Shown: piece after piece, positions 52,643-61,164 of the stretch | Layout of the letters: every line of letters begins with the position of its first letter | Position numbering within the stretch: position 1 is the stretch's first letter | Assembly (NCBI RefSeq): GCF_005862235.1 | Contig: NZ_VCEK01000007.1 | Span: 68,798-132,797, forward strand | Length of the DNA: 64,000 nucleotides | Origin: Saccharomonospora piscinae | Lineage (GTDB): Bacteria > Actinomycetota > Actinomycetes > Mycobacteriales > Pseudonocardiaceae | Direction: 5' to 3' | Notes under the pieces: model-generated | The model's input: only the letters and a program-made list of their open reading frames with translations | Told to the model about the DNA's origin: nothing | Database searches by the model: none | Position numbers and translations under genes: made by a program

Positions 52643-54111
52643 CACCCCGCAGGGTGGTCGTGCTGGGGTACGGCATGGCGGGTGCGCGCCTGGCCGACGA
52701 GGTCGTACGCCGGGACCCCGACGGCGAGCGGGTGGCGCTGACCGTCGTGGGGGACGAACCGCATCCCGCGTACAACCGGGTGCTGCTGTCGTCGGTGCTG
52801 GCGGGGTCGCTGAGTGCGGACGCGGTGCGCCTGCACGAGCCGGGATGGGCGGCGGCGCATGGTGTGGACCTGCGGGTCGGCACCAGGGCGTGCCGCCTCG
52901 ACCGGCGGGCGCGGCGGGTGTGGCTGGCCGACGGCGCCGCGCTCGACTACGACACGCTGGTGCTGGCCACCGGCAGCACACCGTGGCTGCCGCCCGTGGA
53001 GGGGCTGGCCTGCCCCGGCGGGCTCGCCGACGGGGTGGTCGCCTTCCGCACGCTCGACGACTGCGAGCGCCTGGTCGCCGCGGCGCGGCCCGGTGCGCCC
53101 GTGGTGGTGGTCGGCGGCGGACTGCTCGGGCTGGAGGCCGCCAGGGGTCTGGCCGGACGCGGCAGCCTGGTCACCGTCGTGCATCCGGCCTCGCACCTGC
53201 TGAACCGGCAGCTCGACGCCGCCGCGGGCGGGGTGCTGGCCGCGACGCTGCGCGACGCGGGCGTGGAGTTCCGGCTCGGTCGCGGCGTGGCGGGCTACGT
53301 GCCGGGCGACGGGGTGAAGCTCGACGACGGGACGCACCTCGATGCCGAACTCGTCGTGGTGGCGGCGGGGGTCCGCGCCGAGACCGCGCTGGCCCGCGAC
53401 GCCGGTCTCGCGGTGGAGCACGGTGTCGTCGTCGACGACGCGTTGCGGACCAGCGACGGCCGGATTCACGCTCTCGGTGACTGCGCGCAGCACCCGAGTA
53501 CCGCCTCGGGCCTGGTGCAGCCGGCGTGGGAGCAGGCCGCGGTGCTGGCCGACCTGCTCACCGGCACGGACGTCGCGGCGCGCTACCGGGGCACGGCGGT
53601 GGTGACCCGACTGAAGGCCCGGGGCGTCGAGCTGACCGCGCTGGGCGAGTCGTGCTCCGAACCGGACGAGTTCGGCGATCCGGACGCCGATCCGGATGTC
53701 GAGGTGGTGCGTGTCCACGATCCCGCCCGGCGCCGCTACGCCAAGCTCGTGCTGCGGCACGACCGGGTGACCGGCGCCGCGTTGCTCGGGTTCCCCGACG
53801 CGGCGGCCGTGCTCACCCAGCTGCACGACCGTGCCGTCCCCGCGCCGGCCGACCGGCTCGCGCTCCTGCTGGGACGGGCGTTGCCCACCGGGGCCCGCGC
53901 CACCGGGGGCAACGCATCCCCCGCGGATCTGCCCGGCTCGGCGATCGTGTGCCGCTGCAACTCCGTGACCAAGGCCGCGCTCGTGACGGCCTGGCGTTCC
54001 GGGGCGACCACTGTGGACGGACTGTCGGCGCGGACCCGTGCCGCCACCGGGTGCGGTGGCTGCACCGACACCGTGTGCGGCATCGCCGACTGGCTGGCGA
54101 GCAGTTCCTGA
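52639..54111 (+). CDS. nasB: Nitrate reductase electron-transfer flavoprotein (NasB/NirB-N-like)
   Basis: A 490-aa FAD/NAD(P)-dependent oxidoreductase. It has the FAD motif VVVLGYGMAGARLADEV, NAD motif VVVVGGGLLGLEAARGLA, and the second FAD motif RIHALGDCAQHP. It ends in a bacterioferritin-associated-ferredoxin-like [2Fe-2S] domain (VCRCNSVTK and TGCGGCTDTVC). It resembles the N-terminal half of NirB and B. subtilis NasB, so it likely passes NAD(P)H electrons to NasC, with which it overlaps by 4 nt. Confidence 0.88.
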   Translation: MTPRRVVVLGYGMAGARLADEVVRRDPDGERVALTVVGDEPHPAYNRVLLSSVLAGSLSADAVRLHEPGWAAAHGVDLRVGTRACRLDRRARRVWLADGAALDYDTLVLATGSTPWLPPVEGLACPGGLADGVVAFRTLDDCERLVAAARPGAPVVVVGGGLLGLEAARGLAGRGSLVTVVHPASHLLNRQLDAAAGGVLAATLRDAGVEFRLGRGVAGYVPGDGVKLDDGTHLDAELVVVAAGVRAETALARDAGLAVEHGVVVDDALRTSDGRIHALGDCAQHPSTASGLVQPAWEQAAVLADLLTGTDVAARYRGTAVVTRLKARGVELTALGESCSEPDEFGDPDADPDVEVVRVHDPARRRYAKLVLRHDRVTGAALLGFPDAAAVLTQLHDRAVPAPADRLALLLGRALPTGARATGGNASPADLPGSAIVCRCNSVTKAALVTAWRSGATTVDGLSARTRAATGCGGCTDTVCGIADWLASSS

Positions 54112-54156
54112 CTCCCGTACCCGCGTACTTCCGCATCCCCCGAACCGAGGAGGCTT

Positions 54157-55551
54157 ATGGCACTCGCACCGGAGCACCCGATCCCCACCACCTCCTCGTT
54201 CCGGCTGCGCGGTCGCTGGCTCGACCGCTGGGAGCCGGAGGACCCCGCGTTCTGGCGCGCGGGCGGCAGGCGGACCGCCTGGAAGAACCTGGTGCTCTCG
54301 ATCTTTTCGGAACACCTGGGGTTCAGCGTCTGGGTGCTGATGAGCATCGTGGTCACCGACCTCGGCTCGGCCGGGTACGACTTCACCGTCGGGCAGACGT
54401 TCTGGCTGCTCATCGTGCCGAACCTCGTCGGCTCGGTGCTGCGCGTGCCGTACACGTTCGCCACGCCGCGTTTCGGTGGCCGGGCGTGGACGACGGTGAG
54501 TTCGGCCCTGCTGGCGATCCCGTGCGCGATGTTGCTGCTCGCGGTGACGAACGAGGGCACGCCGTACTGGTTCTTCCTGCTCACCGCCGCCGCGATGGGC
54601 CTGGGCGGCGGCAACTTCTCCTCGTCCATGGCCAACATCAGTTTCTTCTTCCCGGAACGGGAGAAGGGGCTCGCGCTGGGGCTCAACGCGGCGGGCGGCA
54701 ACATCGGTGTCGCCGTCACCCAGCTCGCCGTGCCGCTGGTCATCAGCATCGGCACGGGAACCACACTCGCCTACGCGGCACTGATGTGGCTGCCGGTCGT
54801 GGTGCTCTCGGCGTCGCTGGCCTGGCTGTTCATGGACAGCATCACGGCGGCGAGGCCCGACGGGCACTCGTACCGGACGGCGCTGCGCAGCAAGCACACG
54901 TGGGTGATGTCGCTGCTGTACGTGGGCACGTTCGGGTCGTTCATCGGGTACTCGTTCGCGTTTCCCACGCTGATCGAACTCAGTTTCGCGGGCTACGAGC
55001 ACTACGTCGGGCTGGCGTTCATCGGCGCGGCCATCGGGTCGGCGGCCCGCCCGTTCGGCGGCTGGCTGTCCGACCGGATCGGCGGCGCCAGGGTCACGGT
55101 GTGGACCTTCGTGGCGCTCGGCGCGGGCACGGTGGGAGTGCTGATCAGCGTGACCAGGCACGACTTCGGGCTGTTCTTCGCCTCCTTCGTGGCGCTGTTC
55201 GTGTTCACCGGCATCGGCAACGGCTCGACCTACCGGATGATTCCGGCGATCTTCGCGGTCGAGGCGCACCGCACGGCACCGGCGGGGGCGGACCCGGTCC
55301 GGGTCACGGCGTCGGCGAAGCGCCAGGCCGCGGCCGTCGTCGGGGTGTGCGGCGCGCTCGGCGCGTTCGGGGGCGTGCTGGTCAACCTGGTGTTCCGGTT
55401 CTCCCTGCTCGGCGCCGACGCCGACATCGCGTCGGCGCTGCTCGTGATCCTCGCGTGCTACGTCGTGTGCCTGGTGGTGACGTGGTGGTTCTACCTGCGG
55501 CGCGGCGTCGCGGCGGGCCGTGCGCCGAGCCTGGCGACCGCGCGGGTGTGA
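54157..55551 (+). CDS. narK: Nitrate/nitrite transporter NarK family
   Basis: A 464-aa MFS nitrate/nitrite porter. The nitrate signature motifs are AMGLGGGNFSSSMANISFFF and GTGNGST-like GIGNGSTYRMIPAIF. Conserved arginines lie in the helices (VPNLVGSVLRVPYTF, RPFGGWLSDRIGG). An N-terminal cytoplasmic stretch includes RWLDRWEPEDPAFW. It should bring nitrate in (or export nitrite) for NasC. It sits 45 bp after nasB, probably in the same operon. Confidence 0.92.
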   Translation: MALAPEHPIPTTSSFRLRGRWLDRWEPEDPAFWRAGGRRTAWKNLVLSIFSEHLGFSVWVLMSIVVTDLGSAGYDFTVGQTFWLLIVPNLVGSVLRVPYTFATPRFGGRAWTTVSSALLAIPCAMLLLAVTNEGTPYWFFLLTAAAMGLGGGNFSSSMANISFFFPEREKGLALGLNAAGGNIGVAVTQLAVPLVISIGTGTTLAYAALMWLPVVVLSASLAWLFMDSITAARPDGHSYRTALRSKHTWVMSLLYVGTFGSFIGYSFAFPTLIELSFAGYEHYVGLAFIGAAIGSAARPFGGWLSDRIGGARVTVWTFVALGAGTVGVLISVTRHDFGLFFASFVALFVFTGIGNGSTYRMIPAIFAVEAHRTAPAGADPVRVTASAKRQAAAVVGVCGALGAFGGVLVNLVFRFSLLGADADIASALLVILACYVVCLVVTWWFYLRRGVAAGRAPSLATARV

Positions 55552-55586
55552 GGCGCGCACGGCGGTGCCGCGCGGCGGAGGGTTCG

Positions 55587-55602
55587 GTAACCGCGCCGCA
55601 AC
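55587..55602 (+). promoter_or_regulatory. GlnR-like half-site upstream of nirB
   Basis: GTAAC-CGCGCC-GCAAC fits the GTnAC-N6-GAAAC pattern of actinobacterial GlnR boxes with one mismatch. It lies 71 bp before the nirB ATG, where nitrogen control would be expected. Upstream of nasC, GTGAC, GAAAC and GTAAC fragments occur (50459-50490) but not at the required spacing. Confidence 0.5.
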
Positions 55603-55672
55603 ACCGGGGAATTCGGGCGGACACGGCCGCTGCGCAGCATGGGGACAGCTCTCGCGACGAAAGGGAGAGGCG

Positions 55673-58189
55673 ATGAGTCGAACGTTGGTGGTCGTCGGGC
55701 ACGGGATGGTCGCCCACCGGCTGGTCGAAGCCGTGCGGTCCGACGACGTGGACGCGGCGTGGCGGATCGTCGTGCTGGCCGAGGAGGCTCGACCCGCCTA
55801 CGACCGCGTGGGACTGACGTCCTATGTGGATGGCTGGGACCCGGCGGCACTGGCGTTGCCCGGCTCCGAGTACGCCGGTGACGACGCCGTGGAGCTGCGA
55901 CTCGGTGACCCGGTGGTGTCGGTGGACCGCGGGGCGAAACTCGTGCGCACGGCGTCGGGTCACAGCCAGCCCTACGACGCGCTGGTGCTGGCGACGGGCT
56001 CACGCCCGTTCGTGCCGCCGGTGCCCGGTCACGAGCGTCCCGGCTGCTTCGTCTACCGGACCATCGAGGACCTCGACGCACTCCGCGACGCCGTGGAGCG
56101 GGCCGGGGAGCGGGTCGGTAGACCCGCGGCGGCCGTGGTGGGTGGCGGGCTGCTGGGGCTGGAGGCGGCCAAGGCGCTGCGGGATATGGGGCTGTCGCCC
56201 CACGTCGTCGAGCTGGCTGGTCGGCTGCTGCCGCTCCAGGTCGACGAGGGCGGTGGCAGCGTGTTGCGCGGCCTCGTCGGCGCGCTGGGTGTCACCGTCC
56301 ACACCGGAACGTCGGTGGAAGGTATCCACGCCGACGGCCGGCGACTGCGCACGGTGCTGGGCAACGGTACCGAACTGGACGTCGATCTGGTCGTGTTCTC
56401 GGCCGGGGTGCGGCCCCGCGACGAGCTGGCCCGTGCCTGCGGGCTGGCGACCGGGGACCGCGGCGGCGTCCTGGTCGACGACCGGTGCCGCACGGAAGAT
56501 CCGGACGTCTACGCCGTGGGGGAGTGCGCTGCCCTCGACGGCCGGGTCTACGGCCTCGTGGCTCCGGGCTACTCGATGGCGGAGGTCGTGGCCGCCACCC
56601 TGCTCGGGCGCGACGCCCGGTTTCCCGGCGCGGACACGGCCACGAAGCTCAAGCTGCTGGGCGTGGACGTCGCGAGCTTCGGCGACGCCCACGCCACTAC
56701 GGAGGGTGCGCTGGAGGTCGTCGTCGCCGACGCCGTGGCCGGAACCTACAAGAAGCTGGTCGTCTCCGACGACGCGAGCACGCTGCTGGGCGGCGTGCTC
56801 GTCGGTGACGCGAGCGAGTACACCCTGCTGCGGCCCCTGGTCGGGTCGGCCCTGCCCGCCGAGCCCCTCGCGCTGCTCGCACCCGAAGGCGGCGGCGTGG
56901 CCGTGGGGGTCGAGGCGCTGCCCGAGTCGGCCCAGGTGTGCTCCTGCAACGCCGTTAGCAAGGGCGCGATCACCACGGCCATCACCGAGAACGGCGCGAC
57001 CGATGTGGCCGCGATCAAGGCGTGTACCAGGGCGGGAACCTCCTGCGGTAGTTGCGTACCCATGCTCGGCAGGCTGCTGTCGGCGTGCGGCGTGGCGCAG
57101 TCGACGGCGCTGTGCGAGCACTTCGACCAGTCGCGGGCGGAGTTGTTCGAGATCGTGCGTGCCACGCGGCTCACGACGTTCTCCGCGATCATCGCGCGGC
57201 ACGGCAGGGGCAGCGGGTGTGCGGTGTGCAAGCCCGCGGTGGCGTCGATCCTCGCGACCCTCGGCGCGGGCCACGTCCTCGACGGGGAGCAGGCCGGGTT
57301 GCAGGACACGAACGACCACTTCCTCGCCAACATGCAGCGCAACGGCACCTACTCGGTGGTGCCGCGCATCCCCGGCGGGGAGATCACCCCGGAGCGCCTC
57401 GTGGTGCTGGGCGAGGTGGCGCGGGACTTCGGCCTGTACACGAAGATCACGGGCGGGCAGCGGATCGACCTGTTCGGCGCCACGGTCGAGCAGTTGCCGC
57501 GCATCTGGCGCAGGCTGGTGGACGCGGGATTCGAGTCCGGCCACGCCTACGGCAAGGCGCTGCGCACGGTGAAATCCTGCGTGGGCACCACGTGGTGCCG
57601 GTACGGGCAGCAGGACAGCGTGGGGCTGGCCGTGGAGCTGGAGCTGCGCTACCGGGGCCTGCGCTCGCCGCACAAGATCAAGGCCGGGGTGTCCGGCTGC
57701 GCGCGGGAGTGCGCGGAGGCGCGGAGCAAGGACTTCGGCGTCATCGCCACCGAGACCGGCTGGAACCTCTACGTCGGCGGCAACGGCGGCGCGCTGCCCC
57801 GGCACGCGGACCTGCTCGTGTCCGACGTGGACACCGAGACACTGGTACGGATCATCGACCGGTTCCTCATGTTCTACGTGCGCACCGCCGACCGGCTCCA
57901 GCGCACCTCCGCGTGGCTGGAGGAGCTGGACGGCGGGCTCGACCACCTCCGCGACGTCGTGGTGGCCGACTCGCTGGGCATCGGCGCCGAGCTGGAGGCC
58001 GCGATGGCCGAGCACGTCGCGCACTACAGCGACGAGTGGAAAGGCGTGCTCGACGATCCGGAGAAGCTGGCGCGGTTCACGAGCTTCGTCAACGCCCCCG
58101 GCGTGCCGGACCCGACGGTGTCGTTCCGGGTCGAGCGCGACCAGCGCGTGCCCGTGTCCCTGGGAATGCCGGAGGTGGGGAGCCGATGA
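55673..58189 (+). CDS. nirB: Nitrite reductase (NADH) large subunit NirB
   Basis: An 838-aa assimilatory nitrite reductase. In order: FAD/NAD-binding domain (about 1-400: VVVGHGMVAHRLVEAV, AAVVGGGLLGLEAAKAL), a BFD-like [2Fe-2S] domain (VCSCNAVSK and SCGSCVP), then the sulfite/nitrite reductase domain. Its siroheme-[4Fe-4S] cysteines are in VKSCVGTTWCRYG and GVSGCARECAEA. It reduces nitrite to ammonium with NADH. The ATG follows GGGAGAGG. NirD is coupled by ATGA overlap. Confidence 0.95.
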   Translation: MSRTLVVVGHGMVAHRLVEAVRSDDVDAAWRIVVLAEEARPAYDRVGLTSYVDGWDPAALALPGSEYAGDDAVELRLGDPVVSVDRGAKLVRTASGHSQPYDALVLATGSRPFVPPVPGHERPGCFVYRTIEDLDALRDAVERAGERVGRPAAAVVGGGLLGLEAAKALRDMGLSPHVVELAGRLLPLQVDEGGGSVLRGLVGALGVTVHTGTSVEGIHADGRRLRTVLGNGTELDVDLVVFSAGVRPRDELARACGLATGDRGGVLVDDRCRTEDPDVYAVGECAALDGRVYGLVAPGYSMAEVVAATLLGRDARFPGADTATKLKLLGVDVASFGDAHATTEGALEVVVADAVAGTYKKLVVSDDASTLLGGVLVGDASEYTLLRPLVGSALPAEPLALLAPEGGGVAVGVEALPESAQVCSCNAVSKGAITTAITENGATDVAAIKACTRAGTSCGSCVPMLGRLLSACGVAQSTALCEHFDQSRAELFEIVRATRLTTFSAIIARHGRGSGCAVCKPAVASILATLGAGHVLDGEQAGLQDTNDHFLANMQRNGTYSVVPRIPGGEITPERLVVLGEVARDFGLYTKITGGQRIDLFGATVEQLPRIWRRLVDAGFESGHAYGKALRTVKSCVGTTWCRYGQQDSVGLAVELELRYRGLRSPHKIKAGVSGCARECAEARSKDFGVIATETGWNLYVGGNGGALPRHADLLVSDVDTETLVRIIDRFLMFYVRTADRLQRTSAWLEELDGGLDHLRDVVVADSLGIGAELEAAMAEHVAHYSDEWKGVLDDPEKLARFTSFVNAPGVPDPTVSFRVERDQRVPVSLGMPEVGSR

Positions 58190-58557
58190 CGACGGGCGAG
58201 CGAGTCTGGACCCCCGTGTGCGAGGTGGCCGCAGTGCCGAGGGCCGACGGCGTCGCGGCGCTGCTCGACGGCGACGTGCAGGTGGCCGTGTTCCGCACCG
58301 GAGGTGACGAGTTCTACGCGCTGTCCAACATCGACCCGTTCAGCGGGGCCGCGGTGCTCTCGCGCGGCATCGTGGGCGACCGCGACGGGGTGCCCGTGGT
58401 GGCCTCACCCGTGTACAAGCAGCGTTTCGACCTGCGCACGGGCGAGTGTCTCGACGACGGGTCGGTGCGCGTGGCCACTCACCCGGTGCGCGTCGAGGAC
58501 GGCACGGTGTCGGTGTCCGTGCCGGTGTCCACCCCGGTGCCCGCCAGTGCGCCGTGA
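58186..58557 (+). CDS. nirD: Nitrite reductase small subunit NirD
   Basis: A 123-aa Rieske-fold small subunit. It has the expected VWTPVCEVAAVPRADGVAAL, FYALSNIDPFSGAAVLSRGI and PVYKQRFDLRTGECL. The CxH/CxxH cluster ligands of true Rieske proteins are absent, as is normal for NirD. It works with NirB, whose stop overlaps its ATG. The final bases overlap the HemD-wHTH start. Confidence 0.93.
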   Translation: MTTGERVWTPVCEVAAVPRADGVAALLDGDVQVAVFRTGGDEFYALSNIDPFSGAAVLSRGIVGDRDGVPVVASPVYKQRFDLRTGECLDDGSVRVATHPVRVEDGTVSVSVPVSTPVPASAP

Positions 58558-59666
58558 CCGCGCCCGCGCCGCTGGCGGGATACGTCGTGGGGGTCACGGC
58601 CGCACGGCGTGCCGACGAGCTGGGCGCGCTGTTCGTCCGGCAGGGCGCCACCATCCGTTACGGTCCCGCGCTGCGGATCGTCCCCCTGGTGGACGACACC
58701 GTTTTGCACGCGGCCACGGTGGGCCTGGTGGCCGAGCCGCCGGAGTTCGTGGTCGCCACCACCGGCATCGGGTTCCGGGGCTGGATGGAGGCCGCCGAGG
58801 GGTGGGGGCTCGCCGAGGACCTGGCTGCCCGGCTGCGGGGCGCCACCCTGCTGACCCGGGGTCCGAAGGCGACCGGAGCCGTACGAGCGGCGGGGCTGTC
58901 GGAGGCGTACTCGCCCGCCTCGGAGAGCACCGCCGAGCTGTTGGCGCACCTGCTCGCCCTCGGCGTCGCGGGCAGGCGCGTCGCGGTGCAGCAGCACGGT
59001 GAACCGCTGCCGTACTTCGCGGACGGGTTGCGCGCCGCCGGAGCCGACGTCGTCGAGGTACCGGTGTACCGGTGGGTCGGCCCGGCCGATCCCGGCCCGC
59101 TCGACCGGCTCATCGACGCCGTGCTCGACGGGAGTGTGGACGCCCTGCCGTTCACCAGCGCCCCTGCCGTGGCGAGCACCCTGGCGAGGGCACGTCGCAC
59201 GGGACGGCAGCCTGCGCTCGTGGACGCGCTGCGCGCCCGGGTGGTGGTGGCCTGCGTCGGCCCCGTCACGGCGGCGCCGCTGGCCGCCGTGGGGGTGCCG
59301 ACCGTGCAGCCGCCCCGCGCGCGGCTCGGCGCGCTGGCCCGCGCACTCGCGGAGGCGCTGGCGGCGCGCTCGCCCCGGCTCGCCGTGGCCGGGCACGTGC
59401 TCCAGCTCCGGGGGCAGGCCGCACTCGTGGACGGCGAGCTGCGGGACATACCGCCCGCGCCGATGGCCGTGCTGCGCGCGCTGGCGGCGTCGCCCGGCCG
59501 GGTCACCTCCCGCGCGGAGCTGACGGCGGTGCTGCCCGACGGGGGCGAGCAACACGCGGTGGAGACGGCGGTCGGGCGGCTGCGCACCGCGCTCGGCAGG
59601 CGCGGTCTCGTGCAGACGGTGGTCAAGCGCGGCTACCGGCTGGCCGTCGATCGCTCCCATGCCTGA
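58554..59666 (+). CDS. Uroporphyrinogen-III synthase fused to winged-helix domain
   Basis: A 370-aa protein. Residues 1 to about 265 are a HemD-type uroporphyrinogen-III synthase (GYVVGVTAARRADELGALF, TRGPKATGAVRA, TSAPAVASTL, CVGPVTAAPL). Residues about 275-370 form an OmpR/PhoB-type DNA-binding winged helix (LRALAASPGRVTSRAELTAV, VETAVGRLRTALG, VKRGYRLAV). This fusion accompanies nitrite reductase genes in actinobacteria (Rv0260c-like). It may supply tetrapyrrole for siroheme and regulate the nir genes. Coupled to nirD. Confidence 0.88.
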   Translation: MTAPAPLAGYVVGVTAARRADELGALFVRQGATIRYGPALRIVPLVDDTVLHAATVGLVAEPPEFVVATTGIGFRGWMEAAEGWGLAEDLAARLRGATLLTRGPKATGAVRAAGLSEAYSPASESTAELLAHLLALGVAGRRVAVQQHGEPLPYFADGLRAAGADVVEVPVYRWVGPADPGPLDRLIDAVLDGSVDALPFTSAPAVASTLARARRTGRQPALVDALRARVVVACVGPVTAAPLAAVGVPTVQPPRARLGALARALAEALAARSPRLAVAGHVLQLRGQAALVDGELRDIPPAPMAVLRALAASPGRVTSRAELTAVLPDGGEQHAVETAVGRLRTALGRRGLVQTVVKRGYRLAVDRSHA

Positions 59667-59671
59667 CCCGC

Positions 59672-59716
59672 CCCGCCGTGTCCGCAGCCCACGTAGCCGT
59701 GTCCGCACTTCCCGTA
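59672..59716. repeat. Short array of 21-bp repeat units
   Basis: Two leftward cores of the repeat family (59672-59686 and 59693-59707) on the 21-bp period, with spacers GCCCAC and CTTCCC. A partial third unit (GTA at 59714) runs to the stop codon of the DUF3224 gene (59719-59721). The array starts 5 nt after the stop of the HemD-wHTH gene, between convergent genes. There is no facing array, so no long hairpin. Confidence 0.88.
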
Positions 59717-59718
59717 GG

Positions 59719-60123
59719 TCAGTCGAGCCGGTAGTCGAACGTGTACGGCACGACCTCACTTGCCGACGACGCCGTCCCGGAGCCGGACAGCCCCGCGAGC
59801 TCACCGGTGCCCGACCCCGGTACCACGGTGAACCGGTCACTGATGCCCTCGTCGGTGTAGGCGACGTCGTGGCGGATCACAAAACCGCCCTCGCGGCCCG
59901 CGACGCGGCCCTCGACGCGCTCGAAGCCGGGGGCGCGCTGCCCGCCGTGGCCGGTCCGCTCGTCGTAGTAGAGGAGGTAGTCGCACACGGAACTTCCCTC
60001 GATGACGCCCGTGTAGGTGAAGGTGGCGTGGGCGTGCGCGTACCGGGGCCCCTCGGACCCGCCCGCGACGACGTGCTCGTCCCAGCCGGTCATGGTGTAT
60101 GCGTTGTCGTTGCTGTTGCTCAT
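59719..60123 (-). CDS. DUF3224 domain protein
   Basis: A 134-aa protein of the DUF3224 beta-barrel-like family: YAHAHATFTYTGVIEGSSVC, YLLYYDERTGHG, and AGREGGFVIRHDVAY. Its biochemical role is unknown. It is divergent from a YafY/WYL-type regulator with 54 bp between, a pairing commonly seen in actinobacteria, so it is probably that regulator's target. Confidence 0.8.
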   Translation of the reverse strand: MSNSNDNAYTMTGWDEHVVAGGSEGPRYAHAHATFTYTGVIEGSSVCDYLLYYDERTGHGGQRAPGFERVEGRVAGREGGFVIRHDVAYTDEGISDRFTVVPGSGTGELAGLSGSGTASSASEVVPYTFDYRLD

Positions 60124-60145
60124 GGCCCCAGTCTCCGGCCCATAC

Positions 60146-60161
60146 CTGTCACCTGCTGTCA
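60146..60161. promoter_or_regulatory. CTGTCA direct repeat, probable WYL regulator site
   Basis: Two CTGTCA hexamers start 10 bp apart (60146 and 60156), one helical turn, in the gap between the divergent DUF3224 and WYL-regulator genes. The second is followed by GG. It is likely the regulator's binding site, inferred from position. Confidence 0.5.
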
Positions 60162-60177
60162 GGTTTTCGCGCGCAGA

Positions 60178-61164
60178 ATGGAACCCGTGCGTGCGAGCCG
60201 GTTGCTGTCGGAGCTGTTGCTGTTGCAGAACCGTGGCCGGATGACGGCCCGCGAGCTGGCCGCCGAGCTGGAGGTGTCGGTGCGCACCGTCTACCGCGAC
60301 CTCGACGCGCTGGCGGCGGGGGGCGTGCCCGTGTACGCCGACCGGGGCCGCACGGGGGCTTACCAGTTGCTGGGCGGCTACCGGACCCGGCTCACCGGGC
60401 TGTCGGAGCCCGAGGCCCGTGCCCTGGCGCTGGCGGGACTGCCCGCCGCGGCGGCCGAACTCGGGCTCGGGTCCGTGCTGGCGGCCGCTCAACTCAAACT
60501 GCACGCGGCCTTGCCGGAGGAACTGCGCCGCCGGGCGGGCGAGCTGGCCGAGCGCTTCCACGTCGACGTCCCCGGCTGGCACCGCGACCTGGAGAGCGCA
60601 CCGGCGCTGGCGGCGGTGGCCGACGCCGTGTGGCACGCCCGCCGCGTGCGGGTGCGGTACCGCCGCTGGGACGGCAGCGTCGTCGACCGCGACCTCGACC
60701 CCCTCGGCCTGGTGCTGAAGGCGGGGGTCTGGTACCTCGCGGCAGCGTGCGGCGGGAGCCCTGAGGCGGTGCGGACCTACCGCGTCTCCCGCATCGACAC
60801 GCTCACCGACACCGCCGAACCCGTCCAGCGGCCCGGTGACTTCGATCTCGCCGCGTACTGGCGTGCCTGGTCGGAGGACTTCGAGCGGCGCCTGCACCCG
60901 GACCGGGCGCGCGTGCGGCTGTCGCCGCTGGGCCGGGACCTCGTACCGTTTCACCTCGGGCCGGTGGGCGCCCGCGCGCTGCGCGAGACCGGCTCGGAAC
61001 CCGACGGGTCGGGGTGGTCCACGGCCGAGTTGCCCGTGGAGGCGGGTGCTCCCGCGCTCGGGCAACTGCTCCCGTTCGGTCCCGAGCTGGTGGTTCTCGG
61101 ACCGGCCGAGCTGCGCCGCAGGGTGTCCGAGGCGATCGCGAGGATGGGTGAGCGGTATGAGTGA
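60178..61164 (+). CDS. YafY/WYL-family transcriptional regulator
   Basis: A 328-aa DeoR-type HTH plus WYL-domain regulator. Helix-turn-helix at about residues 6-60 (RLLSELLLLQNRGRMTAREL, EVSVRTVYRDLDALAAGGVP), then WYL domain with LGLVLKAGVWYLAAACG. WYL domains bind ligands or nucleic acids. An in-frame GTG at 60187 is an alternative start. It is divergent to DUF3224 and overlaps the second HemD gene by 8 nt. Confidence 0.87.
   Translation: MEPVRASRLLSELLLLQNRGRMTARELAAELEVSVRTVYRDLDALAAGGVPVYADRGRTGAYQLLGGYRTRLTGLSEPEARALALAGLPAAAAELGLGSVLAAAQLKLHAALPEELRRRAGELAERFHVDVPGWHRDLESAPALAAVADAVWHARRVRVRYRRWDGSVVDRDLDPLGLVLKAGVWYLAAACGGSPEAVRTYRVSRIDTLTDTAEPVQRPGDFDLAAYWRAWSEDFERRLHPDRARVRLSPLGRDLVPFHLGPVGARALRETGSEPDGSGWSTAELPVEAGAPALGQLLPFGPELVVLGPAELRRRVSEAIARMGERYE

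Noticed and set aside
52117-55560. Very long open frame (1147 codons) on the minus strand opposite nasB and narK
   Set aside because: It is antisense to clearly homologous genes, is rich in Arg/His/Gly as expected for a GC-rich shadow frame, and shows no domain.
55615-55640. Further copy of the 21-bp repeat core (GCGGACACGGCC) upstream of nirB
   Set aside because: Only 11 bases match, with no second unit at 21 bp and no stop codon abutting; probably chance in GC-rich DNA.
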